Positions 1-8,202 of a DNA stretch of 64,000 nt are shown here, one piece after another. Positions within the stretch are counted from its first letter, which is position 1; every line of letters starts with the position of its first letter. The stretch is from Paracoccus limosus. GTDB taxonomy: Bacteria; Pseudomonadota; Alphaproteobacteria; Rhodobacterales; Rhodobacteraceae. The notes beneath the pieces were generated by a model. That model made no database searches, was not told where the DNA came from, and saw only the letters and a program-made list of their open reading frames with translations. A program made the translations under genes and the position numbers. The DNA lies in assembly GCF_009711185.1 (NCBI RefSeq), contig NZ_WMIF01000001.1:124001-188000 (forward strand). Reading direction: 5' to 3'.

Positions 1-10
1 TCTGTTCAAG

Positions 11-733
11 ATGGTGCAAGCGTTGGCTGCGCCCTTTAACGAAGCACGGCAGAAACTTTTGGCCGGATCAGTTAGCCCCTTCGATACCGAAGTCGTCAGG
101 GCCTCGATGGCTGAAACCACCTTCCGAGTCATGCAGCAAGATTCCCGCATGGAGTTCGAGGGCGCCTTTGCCGCCAAATTTGTCGACACCGGCATGGGCG
201 CGACGCAGCCGCAACGGGATGCGGATTTCACCTCGCGCAGCGATGCCATGGCCTACGCCTATCACTTCGCCACCGCGCTCGCCCAGGACGCGCAGCAGGC
301 GGTCACCGACATGGCATGGATCAACGCCAACAGTGACACCACCCGCGACGCCTCGGGCCGCATCTACGGCACCAATGCCGATGGCACCTTCAAGGGCGTC
401 TCCGACGAAGCCTTCACGCACGGCACCTTCGATGCCCTCTGGACCTTCCAGAGCATGGAGCGCAACGCCGCCTCGCTCGCCAATCTGTTCAGCCTCGATG
501 CGGCCAGCGTCACCACCTCCGCCTATGACGGCAGCTTTGGCGGCTTCAGCCTGTCGCACGGCACCCTCGGCAAGATCATGGACGTGACGGCTGATGGCGC
601 CGTCACCCTCTACGATGCCGAGGGCAAGGGCTACAGCGCCGCCGAATACAGCGCCGCCAATATCGACGGCGGCATCCCCCAGCTTCGCAACGACCTGATC
701 CGGCAGGCCGACCGCCAAAGCGCCGCAGCCTGA
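11..733 (+). CDS. Hypothetical protein, possibly cut at its 5' end by the window edge
   Basis: I do not recognise this protein. The first ATG visible is at position 11, but the same frame stays open back to the window edge (codons at 2-10), so the real start may lie outside. The 240 visible residues are soluble and acidic, rich in Ala, Asp, Ser and Thr, with no hydrophobic segment, signal peptide or Cys motif. The middle part (DASGRIYGTNADGTF, near residues 114-128) and the C-terminal part (GAVTLYDAEGKGY) look like short beta-hairpin loops. A terminator-like hairpin follows directly at 764-795, so this is the last gene of its transcript. Function unknown. Confidence 0.6.
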   Translation: MVQALAAPFNEARQKLLAGSVSPFDTEVVRASMAETTFRVMQQDSRMEFEGAFAAKFVDTGMGATQPQRDADFTSRSDAMAYAYHFATALAQDAQQAVTDMAWINANSDTTRDASGRIYGTNADGTFKGVSDEAFTHGTFDALWTFQSMERNAASLANLFSLDAASVTTSAYDGSFGGFSLSHGTLGKIMDVTADGAVTLYDAEGKGYSAAEYSAANIDGGIPQLRNDLIRQADRQSAAA

Positions 734-763
734 TTACCCCGCCTGATCCCGCCGCGCTGCCCC

Positions 764-795
764 GCCGCCTTGTCCCGCAACCGGGGCAGGGCGGC
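764..795 (+). terminator. Intrinsic terminator of the first gene
   Basis: A long stem pairs 764-776 (GCCGCCTTGTCCC) with 783-795 (GGGGCAGGGCGGC) across a 6-nt loop, with two G-T wobbles. It is followed immediately by TTTCT. It lies 31 bp after the stop codon at 733. Confidence 0.7.
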
Positions 796-875
796 TTTCT
801 GGCCCGGCGGCACACAGAGGGCGCAGCCTCGCCCCCCGACAGGCTGGCGCTCAGCCGCCCCGACCCGCCAAGCCC

Positions 876-1367
876 TCACTTTCCCCGCCGCCCCTCCAAC
901 TCCACCCGCAACACCGCGCTCGGCACCCGTTCCTCCCCCATCGGCACCCCGACCTCATCGAACCGGGTCGCCTCATCCCCGAACGCGTCATCCTCCATCC
1001 GCTGCACATCCCCCCAGCGCGGGCGCGGCCCGTCATGGCCTTCCTCGACCCGGCGCTTCATGTAATCCATCGTCTCCGCGCCCCGGATCATCCCCGACAG
1101 CCGCGCATGCATCCACACCGACAGCACCCGGTTCAGCCGAGGCTGCCAGTCCACCCCGGTCGAGCGAAAGAATTTCACGATCTCCTCGTCCAGCCGGATC
1201 GTCACCCGGACCTTTTTCGACTGGCCCTTTTCCCGCGCGATCTCGTGCCACTCGGCCGGGATCCGCATCTCCTCCATCAGCCGCTGATGCAGGTCCCATT
1301 CCAGCATCCGCATCGCATCGGCCATGTAGTGGTAATTCACCCGCCGCTGCTCATCCGCCCTGCTCAT
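876..1367 (-). CDS. BrnA-like antitoxin/DNA-binding protein, no adjacent toxin
   Basis: A 163-residue protein whose centre (about residues 52-90, KVRVTIRLDEEIVKFFRS followed by WQPRLNRVLSVWM) matches the ribbon-helix-helix core of BrnA antitoxins. In the BrnT-BrnA type II systems, BrnA neutralises the RNase BrnT and represses their shared promoter. Typical BrnA proteins are about 80-100 residues. This one has an extra N-terminal helical part of about 50 residues and an acidic C-terminal tail of about 70. No BrnT-like gene lies on either side: upstream is the P5C-reductase-like gene and downstream an unrelated hypothetical on the other strand. It is therefore an orphan, perhaps a plain DNA-binding regulator. 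A six-unit 11-bp repeat (1445-1510) lies 78 bp upstream of its start and is a natural operator candidate. The family call rests on the core motif only. Confidence 0.6.
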   Translation of the reverse strand: MSRADEQRRVNYHYMADAMRMLEWDLHQRLMEEMRIPAEWHEIAREKGQSKKVRVTIRLDEEIVKFFRSTGVDWQPRLNRVLSVWMHARLSGMIRGAETMDYMKRRVEEGHDGPRPRWGDVQRMEDDAFGDEATRFDEVGVPMGEERVPSAVLRVELEGRRGK

Positions 1368-1444
1368 GCCGAAACCCCCGCATCCATGCCGGGGATCAGC
1401 CTCGTCAAAGCTGGTTAACAGGGGGTAAATCGGGCGCGCGTTGT

Positions 1445-1510
1445 CGGTGTACGCGCGGTGTACGCCCGGTGCACAGGCGCTGCACGCCCGGTGCGGCCCC
1501 GGTGCAGCCC
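1445..1510. repeat. Six tandem copies of a degenerate 11-bp unit
   Basis: Six back-to-back 11-bp units in perfect register: CGGTGTACGCG, CGGTGTACGCC, CGGTGCACAGG, CGCTGCACGCC, CGGTGCGGCCC, CGGTGCAGCCC. The consensus is CGGTGCACGCC. The array ends one base before the stop codon of the P5C-reductase-like gene and lies upstream of the BrnA-like gene on the minus strand. An 11-bp period places each unit on the same face of the helix, as expected for a cooperative operator. A role as operator is inferred. Confidence 0.75.
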
Positions 1511-1511
1511 G

Positions 1512-2285
1512 TCACAGGCGCCGCGCCGCCTCGGCCGCCGCCTTCAGCGCCGCCGCGATCGATGCAGAAAATCCCGCCGCCTCGGCCGCCTCAAGCCCCG
1601 CCGCCGTGGTCCCGCGATAGTCGCGATAGGCCGCCAGCAGCGTCTCGGCCGCCCGGATGTCAGGCATCAGCATCCGCGCCCCGCCACAGACCGCAGCCTC
1701 GCTCGCGCGCCAAGCCACATCCTCGCTAACCCCTTGGGAACGCATGAAGTCCACCATCGCCAGCGCCATCAGCGCCGGATAGGCCGCACCCGAACCGGGC
1801 AGGGCGGTCATCAGGTCGATCTGGCGCTCATCGGGCAGCTCATCCGTGGTGCCAATGGCCGAAAGAACCTGCCGCACCAAGGACTTGTCGCCCCCGGTGA
1901 CGCCCGGCCCGGCCCAGAACGGCGAATATGAGGCACCGATCTCCGCCGCCGCATTCGGCATGGCGCGCACAACCCGCCCGCCGCTTTCCGCAAGGCGCGA
2001 GAAATCCACCCCCGCCATGAAGGAAATCAACAGCTTACCCTCGGCCCGCAGCCTCAGCCCCGGCCAGTCCCCCGGCCGGACCGAGATCACGATCACCTCG
2101 CACTGCGCCACCAGCCCGGCCACATCGCCGGCCCAGTTGACGCCTGAATATCCATGATAATCCGCGCGCGGCCCGCTGCGGTTCAGCAGCGTCAGATCGC
2201 CGGGCGCGACGATGCCGCGCGCCAGCAGATGCTTGCCCAGCGCCGAGCCCAACCAGCCAGTAGCGCCGATGAGCCCGACCCGCAT
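1512..2285 (-). CDS. Pyrroline-5-carboxylate reductase-like protein
   Basis: A 257-residue Rossmann-fold oxidoreductase of the P5C reductase (ProC) family, which reduces 1-pyrroline-5-carboxylate to proline with NAD(P)H. The N-terminal nucleotide-binding loop is GLIGATGWLG (residues 4-13). The family's VRAMPN stretch is present (RVVRAMPNAAAEIG), as is the C-terminal helical dimer domain starting at LPGSGAAYPALMALAMVDF. Its stop follows the 11-bp repeat array. It lies directly downstream of the ProVWX-type importer on the same strand, sharing one base with the end of the ATPase gene (2285), so it is probably cotranscribed. In that setting it may act on a product of proline-betaine-type breakdown or on a related cyclic imine rather than in bulk proline synthesis; that role is inferred. 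The glycine loop and C-terminal signature differ from textbook ProC, so I give no gene symbol. Confidence 0.75.
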   Translation of the reverse strand: MRVGLIGATGWLGSALGKHLLARGIVAPGDLTLLNRSGPRADYHGYSGVNWAGDVAGLVAQCEVIVISVRPGDWPGLRLRAEGKLLISFMAGVDFSRLAESGGRVVRAMPNAAAEIGASYSPFWAGPGVTGGDKSLVRQVLSAIGTTDELPDERQIDLMTALPGSGAAYPALMALAMVDFMRSQGVSEDVAWRASEAAVCGGARMLMPDIRAAETLLAAYRDYRGTTAAGLEAAEAAGFSASIAAALKAAAEAARRL

Positions 2286-3319
2286 CAGGCTGCGGCTTTG
2301 TCGCTGGGCCCGGTATAGGCGTCGATCGCGGTCTGGAAGGGCAGGTGCCCCACCTCGCGCCCGGCCTCTTCGACCCGCAGCCCCTGCACCTGATGTGTGG
2401 CCATCAGATGCAGCGCATCAGCCAGCGTGGCATCGGCGGCGATGGCCACCGTGGCCGCGCCATTCGGCGGCAGCATGACCGCGCCCACCTTCAGCACCCG
2501 GCCGCGGTCGACGTGCTGAACGAAATTCGCCACATAGTCATCCGCCGGCCGCAAGACGATATCCTGGGCCGAGCCCTGCTGGATCACCGAGCCGTCGCGC
2601 AATAGCGCGATGCGGTCGCCGATGCGCAGCGCCTCGTCCAGATCGTGGGTGATGAAGACGATGGTCTTGCGGACCTCTTTTTGCAGGTCCAGCAGCACCG
2701 TCTGCATGTCATAGCGGATCAGCGGGTCCAGCGCCGAATAGGCCTCGTCCATCAGCAGGATCGGCGCATCGTTGGCCAGCGCCCGGGCCAGACCCACGCG
2801 CTGCTGCATCCCGCCGGAAAGCTGGCTGGGATAGTTCTTTTCAAAGCCCTTCAGGCCCACGCGCTCGATCCAGCGCATGGCGGTGCGGTAACGCTCGGCC
2901 TCGGCGACGCCCTGCACCTCAAGGCCATAGGCTGCGTTGTCCAGCACGGTGCGATGCGGCAGCAGCGCGAATTTCTGGAACACCATCGCCGTCTTGTGGC
3001 GACGGAATTCGCGCAGTGCCTGCGGCGACATCTCGACCACGTTCTGGCCTTCGATGACGATCTCGCCGGCGGTCGGCTCGATCAGCCGGTTGATGTGGCG
3101 GATCAGCGTCGACTTGCCCGAGCCGGACAGGCCCATGATGACCTGAATGCTGCCCGGCGGGATCGAGATGTTGATGTCGCGCAGGCCAAGGACGTGGTGG
3201 TGCTTAGACTGCAACTCGCCCTTGGTCATGCCGCGGCGGACCGCATCGACATATTGCGCGGGGTTCGGGCCAAAGATCTTGTAGAGATCGCGGATTTCGA
3301 TGCCGATCGGATCAGCCAT
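2285..3319 (-). CDS. proV: Betaine/choline-type ABC importer, ATP-binding protein
   Basis: A 344-residue ATPase of the ProV/OpuAA family, which powers uptake of glycine betaine, proline betaine, choline or related onium compounds. It shows Walker A GLSGSGKS (63-70), the signature LSGGMQQ (167-173), Walker B ILLMDEA (187-193), and a C-terminal CBS-like region after about residue 270 (family-typical and linked to osmotic or nucleotide sensing). I start at the ATG at 3319 (MADPIGIEI) rather than the longer frame to 3403. The proW stop (3312-3314) lies inside the first codons, giving an 8-bp overlap typical of coupled ABC genes, and the extra N-terminus is low-complexity. Order on the minus strand is proX-proW-proV-P5CR. 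Substrate cannot be read from the sequence; the neighbouring demethylase and DddQ-like cupin point to a methylated onium compound used as nutrient. Confidence 0.9.
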   Translation of the reverse strand: MADPIGIEIRDLYKIFGPNPAQYVDAVRRGMTKGELQSKHHHVLGLRDINISIPPGSIQVIMGLSGSGKSTLIRHINRLIEPTAGEIVIEGQNVVEMSPQALREFRRHKTAMVFQKFALLPHRTVLDNAAYGLEVQGVAEAERYRTAMRWIERVGLKGFEKNYPSQLSGGMQQRVGLARALANDAPILLMDEAYSALDPLIRYDMQTVLLDLQKEVRKTIVFITHDLDEALRIGDRIALLRDGSVIQQGSAQDIVLRPADDYVANFVQHVDRGRVLKVGAVMLPPNGAATVAIAADATLADALHLMATHQVQGLRVEEAGREVGHLPFQTAIDAYTGPSDKAAA

Positions 3320-4199
3320 GGCTCGCCTCGCGGTGTTTTTGCAGCCGTTTGCCCCAGGACTGGCTGATGCGGTCGAACAGGATGGCGATGCCGACGATGG
3401 CAAAGCCGTTGAACAGGCCCAGCGTGAAATACTGGTTCGAGATGGCCTTCAGCACCGGTTGGCCCAGACCCTGCACGCCGATCATCGACGCGATAACAAC
3501 CATGGCCAGCGCCATCATGATGGTCTGGTTGATGCCGGCCATGATGGTCGGCAGCGCCAGCGGCAGCTCGGCCTTGATCAGCTTTTGCCAGCGCGAACTG
3601 CCAAAGGCGTCGGCGGCTTCCAGCACCTCGTTATCGACCTGACGGATGCCAAGGTTGGTCAGACGGATCATCGGCGGCAGGGCATAGATCACCACGGCGA
3701 TCAGCCCCGGCACCCGGCCGATGCCCAGCAGCATGACCACCGGGATCAGATAGACAAAGCTCGGCATGGTCTGCATCACGTCCAGCACCGGGTTCAGTGC
3801 CGATTGCATGCGCTGCGAACGCGACATCAGGATGCCCAGCGGCAGGCCGATCAGGATCGACAGCAGGGTCGAGGCAAGGATCATCGACACGGTCTTCATC
3901 GTATCGGTCCACATCCCGAACATGCCGATCAGCACCAGCGTGACGACGCTGCCGATGACGATGCGGATATTGCGGCTTGCGCCCCAGGCCAGCGCGGCCA
4001 CGACCAGCAGGATGATGGGCCAGGGCGTGCTGGTCAGCAGCTTTTCGGACCAGCTCAGCAGGTGCTGCAACGGGCTGAAAAAGCCCTCGATCAGGTCGCC
4101 GTAGCTGCGGGTGAAATTGCGGAAACCCTCGTCGATGACCTTCTTGAGGTCGCGCAGGGTGCCGTCATTGATCTGGGGAAAGGAGGTCAGCCAACTCAT
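3312..4199 (-). CDS. proW: Betaine/choline-type ABC importer, permease
   Basis: A 295-residue permease of the ProW/OpuAB type that forms the channel for the ProV ATPase. Several hydrophobic segments are visible from about residue 65 on (WPIILLVVAALAWGA, then IRIVIGSVVTLVLIGMF). The cytoplasmic coupling loop appears as LEAADAFGSSRWQKLIKAELPLALP (split here as EAADAFGSS and KAELPLALP). The N-terminal 60 residues are hydrophilic, as in ProW homologues. It overlaps proV by 8 bp and follows proX after 81 bp. Confidence 0.9.
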   Translation of the reverse strand: MSWLTSFPQINDGTLRDLKKVIDEGFRNFTRSYGDLIEGFFSPLQHLLSWSEKLLTSTPWPIILLVVAALAWGASRNIRIVIGSVVTLVLIGMFGMWTDTMKTVSMILASTLLSILIGLPLGILMSRSQRMQSALNPVLDVMQTMPSFVYLIPVVMLLGIGRVPGLIAVVIYALPPMIRLTNLGIRQVDNEVLEAADAFGSSRWQKLIKAELPLALPTIMAGINQTIMMALAMVVIASMIGVQGLGQPVLKAISNQYFTLGLFNGFAIVGIAILFDRISQSWGKRLQKHREASHG

Positions 4200-4280
4200 C
4201 GGGATGCCTTTGCCTGGAGATTGGGAAAAGAGTCAGGGCGAGGCCCGAAGGCGGGCGCGATGCCCGCGCCCCCGCCGGGA

Positions 4281-5276
4281 TCAGAGCGATGCCTTGATCT
4301 TTTCGGCGGCCTCGGGAGAGACCCATTTCGTCCACATGTCTTCATGCGTGCGCAGGAATTCCTTGGCGCCCTCTTCACCGGTCGCCTGATTGTCGGTCAT
4401 CCAGGCCATCATCTTGTTGACGGTCTCGTTGCCCCAGCTGCGCTTGTTCAGATAGTCGATGACAGCCGGATCGGCCTTGTCGGCAAAGCCCTTGGCGACA
4501 AGGGTAAAGACGTTGTCGACGGGCCAGGAGTTCGGCTTGGGATCGGCGCAATCGGCGACCGAGGTGCAGCGTTTCCATTCCGCGCTGTCGAAGGGCACTT
4601 CGAAATCGACCGGGACCATGTCGTATTTGCCCAGCATCGAGGTCGGCGCCCAGTAGAAGCCCAGCCAAGGCTGCTTTTGCTCATAGGCTTTCGCCATCGA
4701 GCCATCGAGGCCGGCGGCCGAGCCGGTATCGACCAGCGTAAAGCCCTTGCCTTCGATGTCGAAGGCCTTGGCCATCTGCGTCGTCACCGTGGTGCCGCCC
4801 CAGCCCTGCGGGCCGTTGTAGACCGCGCCCTTGCTGCTGTCCTCGGGGGCCGGGAACAGTTCGGGATGGGCAAGGATTTCGCTGATCTTGTTCAGGCCGG
4901 GATGTTCCTCGACCATGTATTTCGGGATGAACCAGCCCTGCTGGCCGCCATCCGACAGCGAGCGCGCCAGTTCGACGATCTTGCCGTCCTTGAGCCCGCC
5001 GGCGACGATTTCGGGCAAGAGATCGACCCAGGCCTCGGGCACCACCTCGGGTTTGCCCTTTTCGACCAGCGAGGTGATCGAGGGCACGGTATCGCCGACG
5101 ATGATCTCGGCCTTGCAGCCATAGCCTTCGTTCAGGATGATCTGGTCCAGATTGGCCATCAGTTCGGCGCTTTGCCAGTTCATGCTGGCGATGGTCAGAT
5201 CACCGCAATCCGCCCATGCGGCGCCCGCTGCCAGCAGCGGAACGGCGATTGCGGTGCCGAGAAACAGTTTCTTCAT
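4281..5276 (-). CDS. proX: Betaine/choline-type ABC importer, periplasmic binding protein
   Basis: A 331-residue OpuAC/ProX-family binding protein that captures the substrate in the periplasm. The start at 5276 (MKKLFLGTAIAVPLLAAGAAWA) gives a clean Sec signal peptide and sits 4 bp after an AGGGGAGACC Shine-Dalgarno; the longer frame to 5327 would bury both. The mature part shows family features (DLTIASMNWQSAELMAN, later PWLGFYWAPTSMLGKYDM). Trp and Tyr residues such as these form the aromatic cage for quaternary ammonium or sulfonium groups in the family; which ones do so here was not established. First gene of the minus-strand importer operon, next to the divergently arranged regulator/demethylase region. 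Confidence 0.88.
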   Translation of the reverse strand: MKKLFLGTAIAVPLLAAGAAWADCGDLTIASMNWQSAELMANLDQIILNEGYGCKAEIIVGDTVPSITSLVEKGKPEVVPEAWVDLLPEIVAGGLKDGKIVELARSLSDGGQQGWFIPKYMVEEHPGLNKISEILAHPELFPAPEDSSKGAVYNGPQGWGGTTVTTQMAKAFDIEGKGFTLVDTGSAAGLDGSMAKAYEQKQPWLGFYWAPTSMLGKYDMVPVDFEVPFDSAEWKRCTSVADCADPKPNSWPVDNVFTLVAKGFADKADPAVIDYLNKRSWGNETVNKMMAWMTDNQATGEEGAKEFLRTHEDMWTKWVSPEAAEKIKASL

Positions 5277-5396
5277 CCTTGGTCTCCCCTGGTGCGACGA
5301 ATGTTGCTGCGGCCCGGTGCGTCGCAAGAAGCCGGGCGCGGGACTGGAGGTGGCCCTCCGGGGTCGTCGGATTCCGCTCTTGAGATGGCGGATTGG

Positions 5397-6020
5397 TCAA
5401 GACCCGGTCAGCCGAGCGGTGAACCGCGCCAATTCGCGCGGCTCTGCCTGCAGGCCGGTGTAGATTTCGACATAGTTCGGGATGCGTTCCAGACGCGTGG
5501 ACATATTCTCTTGCGCGCGCATGGAAATATACCCGATTTGCGTCAGATAGATGGTACGGGCGCGCACGTCTGCCCGGTCTGGCGCGATTCCCCAGCGCGT
5601 CAACATGTCGCGAAGTGCCGCCAGCCGGTCGGCATCGGCGGCCTCGACGCTGCGGGCGACCTTGTCATCCTGCAAGGCCCAGCTGCGCAGCGCGAATTCC
5701 AGACGCGAGTCGAAGGCATCCGACAGGAAACAGGCCAGCACGTTCAGCATCGCCTCGGTCAGGGTCTCGGCATATTCGCGGGTGGCGGCCAGCAGCGGCA
5801 CGGTCGTGCGCTGGCCCCAGCCCTGGCACAGCGCATCCAGCAATGCCTCGCGGTCCTGAAAGAACCAGTAAAAGCTGGTCCGCGACAGGTTCAGCCGCTT
5901 GGCCAGAGGCTGGATCTTGACCGCATCGACGCCGCTTTCGATCAGCGCCTGATAGCCGGCCTCCAGCCAGCCCTCGCGCGATCCGCGCCATCCTGTTTCG
6001 CTCAGAGTTTCGGTTCTCAT
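5397..6020 (-). CDS. TetR-family transcriptional regulator
   Basis: A 207-residue TetR-type repressor. The N-terminal helix-turn-helix reads VKIQPLAKRLNLSRTSFYWF (residues 34-53), the classic TetR DNA-binding segment. The rest is helical ligand-binding domain with no detectable relation to a specific ligand. It lies between the importer operon (same strand, 120 bp downstream) and the demethylase-cupin pair (opposite strand). It is therefore the likely local regulator of both, possibly through the TTCAT-GT-ATGAA inverted repeat at 6085-6096. Effector unknown; by position a betaine, its breakdown product, or a related onium compound. Confidence 0.85.
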   Translation of the reverse strand: MRTETLSETGWRGSREGWLEAGYQALIESGVDAVKIQPLAKRLNLSRTSFYWFFQDREALLDALCQGWGQRTTVPLLAATREYAETLTEAMLNVLACFLSDAFDSRLEFALRSWALQDDKVARSVEAADADRLAALRDMLTRWGIAPDRADVRARTIYLTQIGYISMRAQENMSTRLERIPNYVEIYTGLQAEPRELARFTARLTGS

Positions 6021-6084
6021 GATGCGAGGCTAGCGGCGCGATGCCCGATTCACAAGCGAACTGTGCGGGGATGATCCGATAATG

Positions 6085-6096
6085 TTCATGTATGAA
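6085..6096. promoter_or_regulatory. Candidate TetR operator (inverted repeat)
   Basis: Perfect inverted repeat TTCAT-GT-ATGAA in the 143-bp divergent region between the TetR gene (start 6020) and the demethylase gene (start 6164). It sits in an unusually AT-rich stretch for this genome, as expected of a promoter/operator. A possible -35 TTGACA follows at 6104-6109, without a convincing -10. Confidence 0.4.
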
Positions 6097-6163
6097 TTTG
6101 AAATTGACACAGGTGAACAATTCCCGGATCCTGCCCGCGACCCGTCAACCGATCAGGCAGATC

Positions 6164-8200
6164 ATGTCAAACGACCCTCTCTTGCAGCCCTTCCAGCTGA
6201 AGCATCTGACGCTTCGCAACCGCATCATGATCACCAGCCATGAGCCGGCCTACCCCGAGGACGGCATGCCCAAGGACCGCTACCGTGCCTATCACGTCGA
6301 GCGCGCCAAGGCGGGGGTGGCGCTGACCATGACCGCAGGCTCGGCCTCGGTCGCAAGGGACAGCCCGCCGGTATTCAACAACATTCTCGCCTGGAAGGAC
6401 GAGGTGGTCGGCTGGATGAAACGGCTGGTCGATGAATGTCACGATCATGGCGCGGCGGTGATGATCCAGCTGACGCATCTGGGCCGGCGCACCCGCTGGG
6501 ACAAGGCCGACTGGCTGCCCGTCGTCGCCCCCAGCCATGAACGCGAGGCCGCGCATCGCGCCTTTCCCAAGCGGATCGAGGATTGGGACATTGCCCGCAT
6601 CATCGGCGATTTCGCCGATGCCGCCGAACGCATGAAAGCCGCCGGCGTCGACGGGATCGAGCTTGAGGCCTATGGCCATCTGCTGGAACAGTTCTGGTCG
6701 CCGCTGACCAATGATCTGGAAGCACCCTACGGCGGCAGCCTCGACAACCGGCTGCGCTTCACGCTGGATGTGCTGCGCGCCATCCGCGCCCGCTGCGGCG
6801 ACGATTTCATCGTCGGCCTGCGCTATACCGGCGATCAGGTCCAGCCCGGCGGCATGACCGCGGATGAGGGCATGGCGGTCTCGCACAGGCTGAAAGACAG
6901 CGGGCTGGTCGATTTCCTGAACGTGGTGCGCGGCCATATCGACACCGATCCGGGCCTGACCGACCTGATCCCGGTGCAGGGCATGCGCAACGCGCCGCAT
7001 CTGGAATTTGCCGGCGCCATCCGCAAGGCCACGAATTTCCCGACCTTCCATGCCGCGAAAATCCCCGACGTGCCGACCGCGCGCCATGCCATCGCCTCTG
7101 GGCTGCTGGACATGGTCGGCATGACGCGCGCGCACATGGCCGACCCGCATCTGGTGCGCAAGGTGATCGAGGGACGCGAGGATGACATCCGCCCCTGCGT
7201 CGGCGCGAATTACTGTCTGGACCGCATCTATCAGGGCGGCATGGCCTTTTGCCTGCACAACCCCGCCACCGGGCGCGAAGAAACCATGCCGCAGACCATC
7301 CCGGCGGCGGTTACGAAGAAGCGCGTCACCATCGTCGGCGCCGGTCCCGCCGGGATCGAGGCCGCCCGCGTCGCCGCCGAGCGCGGCCACGCCGTCACCG
7401 TGTTCGAGGCTGCCGACCAGCCCGGCGGCCAGATCCGCCTGACCGCGCAGGATCCCCGCCGGCGCGAGATGATCTCGATCATCGCCTGGCGCCAGGCCAT
7501 GTGCGAGAAAAAGGCCGTGGATTTCCGCTTCAACACCTATGCCGAAGCGGCCGACGTGCTGGCCACCAACCCCGATGAGGTCATCATCGCCACCGGCGGT
7601 CTGCCCCATACCGAGGTGCTGGCGGCGGGCAATGATCTGGTCTGCTCGGCCTGGGACATTCTCTCGGGCGACGTGAAGCCCGGCCAGAACGTGCTGATCT
7701 TTGACGATGCCGGCGATCACGCGGCCTTGCAGGCGGCGGATCTGATCTCGGCCACCGGCGCGCGGGTGGAAATCGTGACGCCCGACCGCAGCGTCTCGCC
7801 CGAGGTGATGGCGATGAACCTCGTGCCCTATATGCGCAACCTGCAAAAGCGCGACACGACCTTTACCGTGACATGGCGGCTGCAGTCGGTGGCGCGTGAC
7901 GGCAACCAGCTGCGCGCGACCCTGGGCAGCGATTACGGCGGCGTCACCCGCGACCGGCTGGTCGATCAGGTGGTGGTCAACCACGGCACCCGACCTTTGG
8001 ATGATCTCTATTTCGAGCTGAAACCGCTATCTTCGAACCTGGGCGAGGTTGATTACAAGGCGCTGACCACGGGCGGCCTGCAGGAACTTCGCAAGAATCC
8101 CGAGGGCAGTTTCCGCCTGTTCCGCATCGGCGATGCCGTTGCGGCGCGCAACACCCATGCAGCGATCTATGACGCGCTGCGCATCGTGAAGGATCTGTAG
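6164..8200 (+). CDS. Two-domain FMN/FAD oxidoreductase, N-methyl amine (betaine-type) demethylase family
   Basis: A 678-residue flavoprotein of the trimethylamine dehydrogenase / dimethylglycine demethylase (DgcA) / N-methylproline demethylase group. Members remove N-methyl groups from small amines. Residues 1 to about 370 form an Old-Yellow-Enzyme TIM barrel (MIQLTHLGRRTRW; LEAYGHLLEQFWSPLTND). After about residue 385 a dinucleotide-binding domain follows (VTIVGAGPAGIEAARVAA). The Fe-S loop reads CVGANYC then MAFC: C345, C351 and C363 are present but the second ligand position (348) is Ala. I start at ATG 6164 (MSNDPLLQPF), where the OYE domain begins; the frame is open to 6092 but without a good ribosome site. 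The cupin gene starts 2 bp after its stop. With the betaine importer and TetR gene next door, a role in breakdown of an N-methylated osmolyte (dimethylglycine, N-methylproline and similar) is likely; the exact substrate is inferred. Confidence 0.85.
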   Translation: MSNDPLLQPFQLKHLTLRNRIMITSHEPAYPEDGMPKDRYRAYHVERAKAGVALTMTAGSASVARDSPPVFNNILAWKDEVVGWMKRLVDECHDHGAAVMIQLTHLGRRTRWDKADWLPVVAPSHEREAAHRAFPKRIEDWDIARIIGDFADAAERMKAAGVDGIELEAYGHLLEQFWSPLTNDLEAPYGGSLDNRLRFTLDVLRAIRARCGDDFIVGLRYTGDQVQPGGMTADEGMAVSHRLKDSGLVDFLNVVRGHIDTDPGLTDLIPVQGMRNAPHLEFAGAIRKATNFPTFHAAKIPDVPTARHAIASGLLDMVGMTRAHMADPHLVRKVIEGREDDIRPCVGANYCLDRIYQGGMAFCLHNPATGREETMPQTIPAAVTKKRVTIVGAGPAGIEAARVAAERGHAVTVFEAADQPGGQIRLTAQDPRRREMISIIAWRQAMCEKKAVDFRFNTYAEAADVLATNPDEVIIATGGLPHTEVLAAGNDLVCSAWDILSGDVKPGQNVLIFDDAGDHAALQAADLISATGARVEIVTPDRSVSPEVMAMNLVPYMRNLQKRDTTFTVTWRLQSVARDGNQLRATLGSDYGGVTRDRLVDQVVVNHGTRPLDDLYFELKPLSSNLGEVDYKALTTGGLQELRKNPEGSFRLFRIGDAVAARNTHAAIYDALRIVKDL

Positions 8201-8202
8201 CC

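Noticed and set aside
1445..1510. CRISPR array or replication iterons
   Set aside because: The units are 11 bp with no spacers, and no cas or replication initiator gene is near. No CRISPR array was seen anywhere in the window.
3300..6074. Long plus-strand open frame opposite proW, proX and the TetR gene
   Set aside because: It covers three well-recognised minus-strand genes, and its translation is His/Gln/Arg-rich without motifs.
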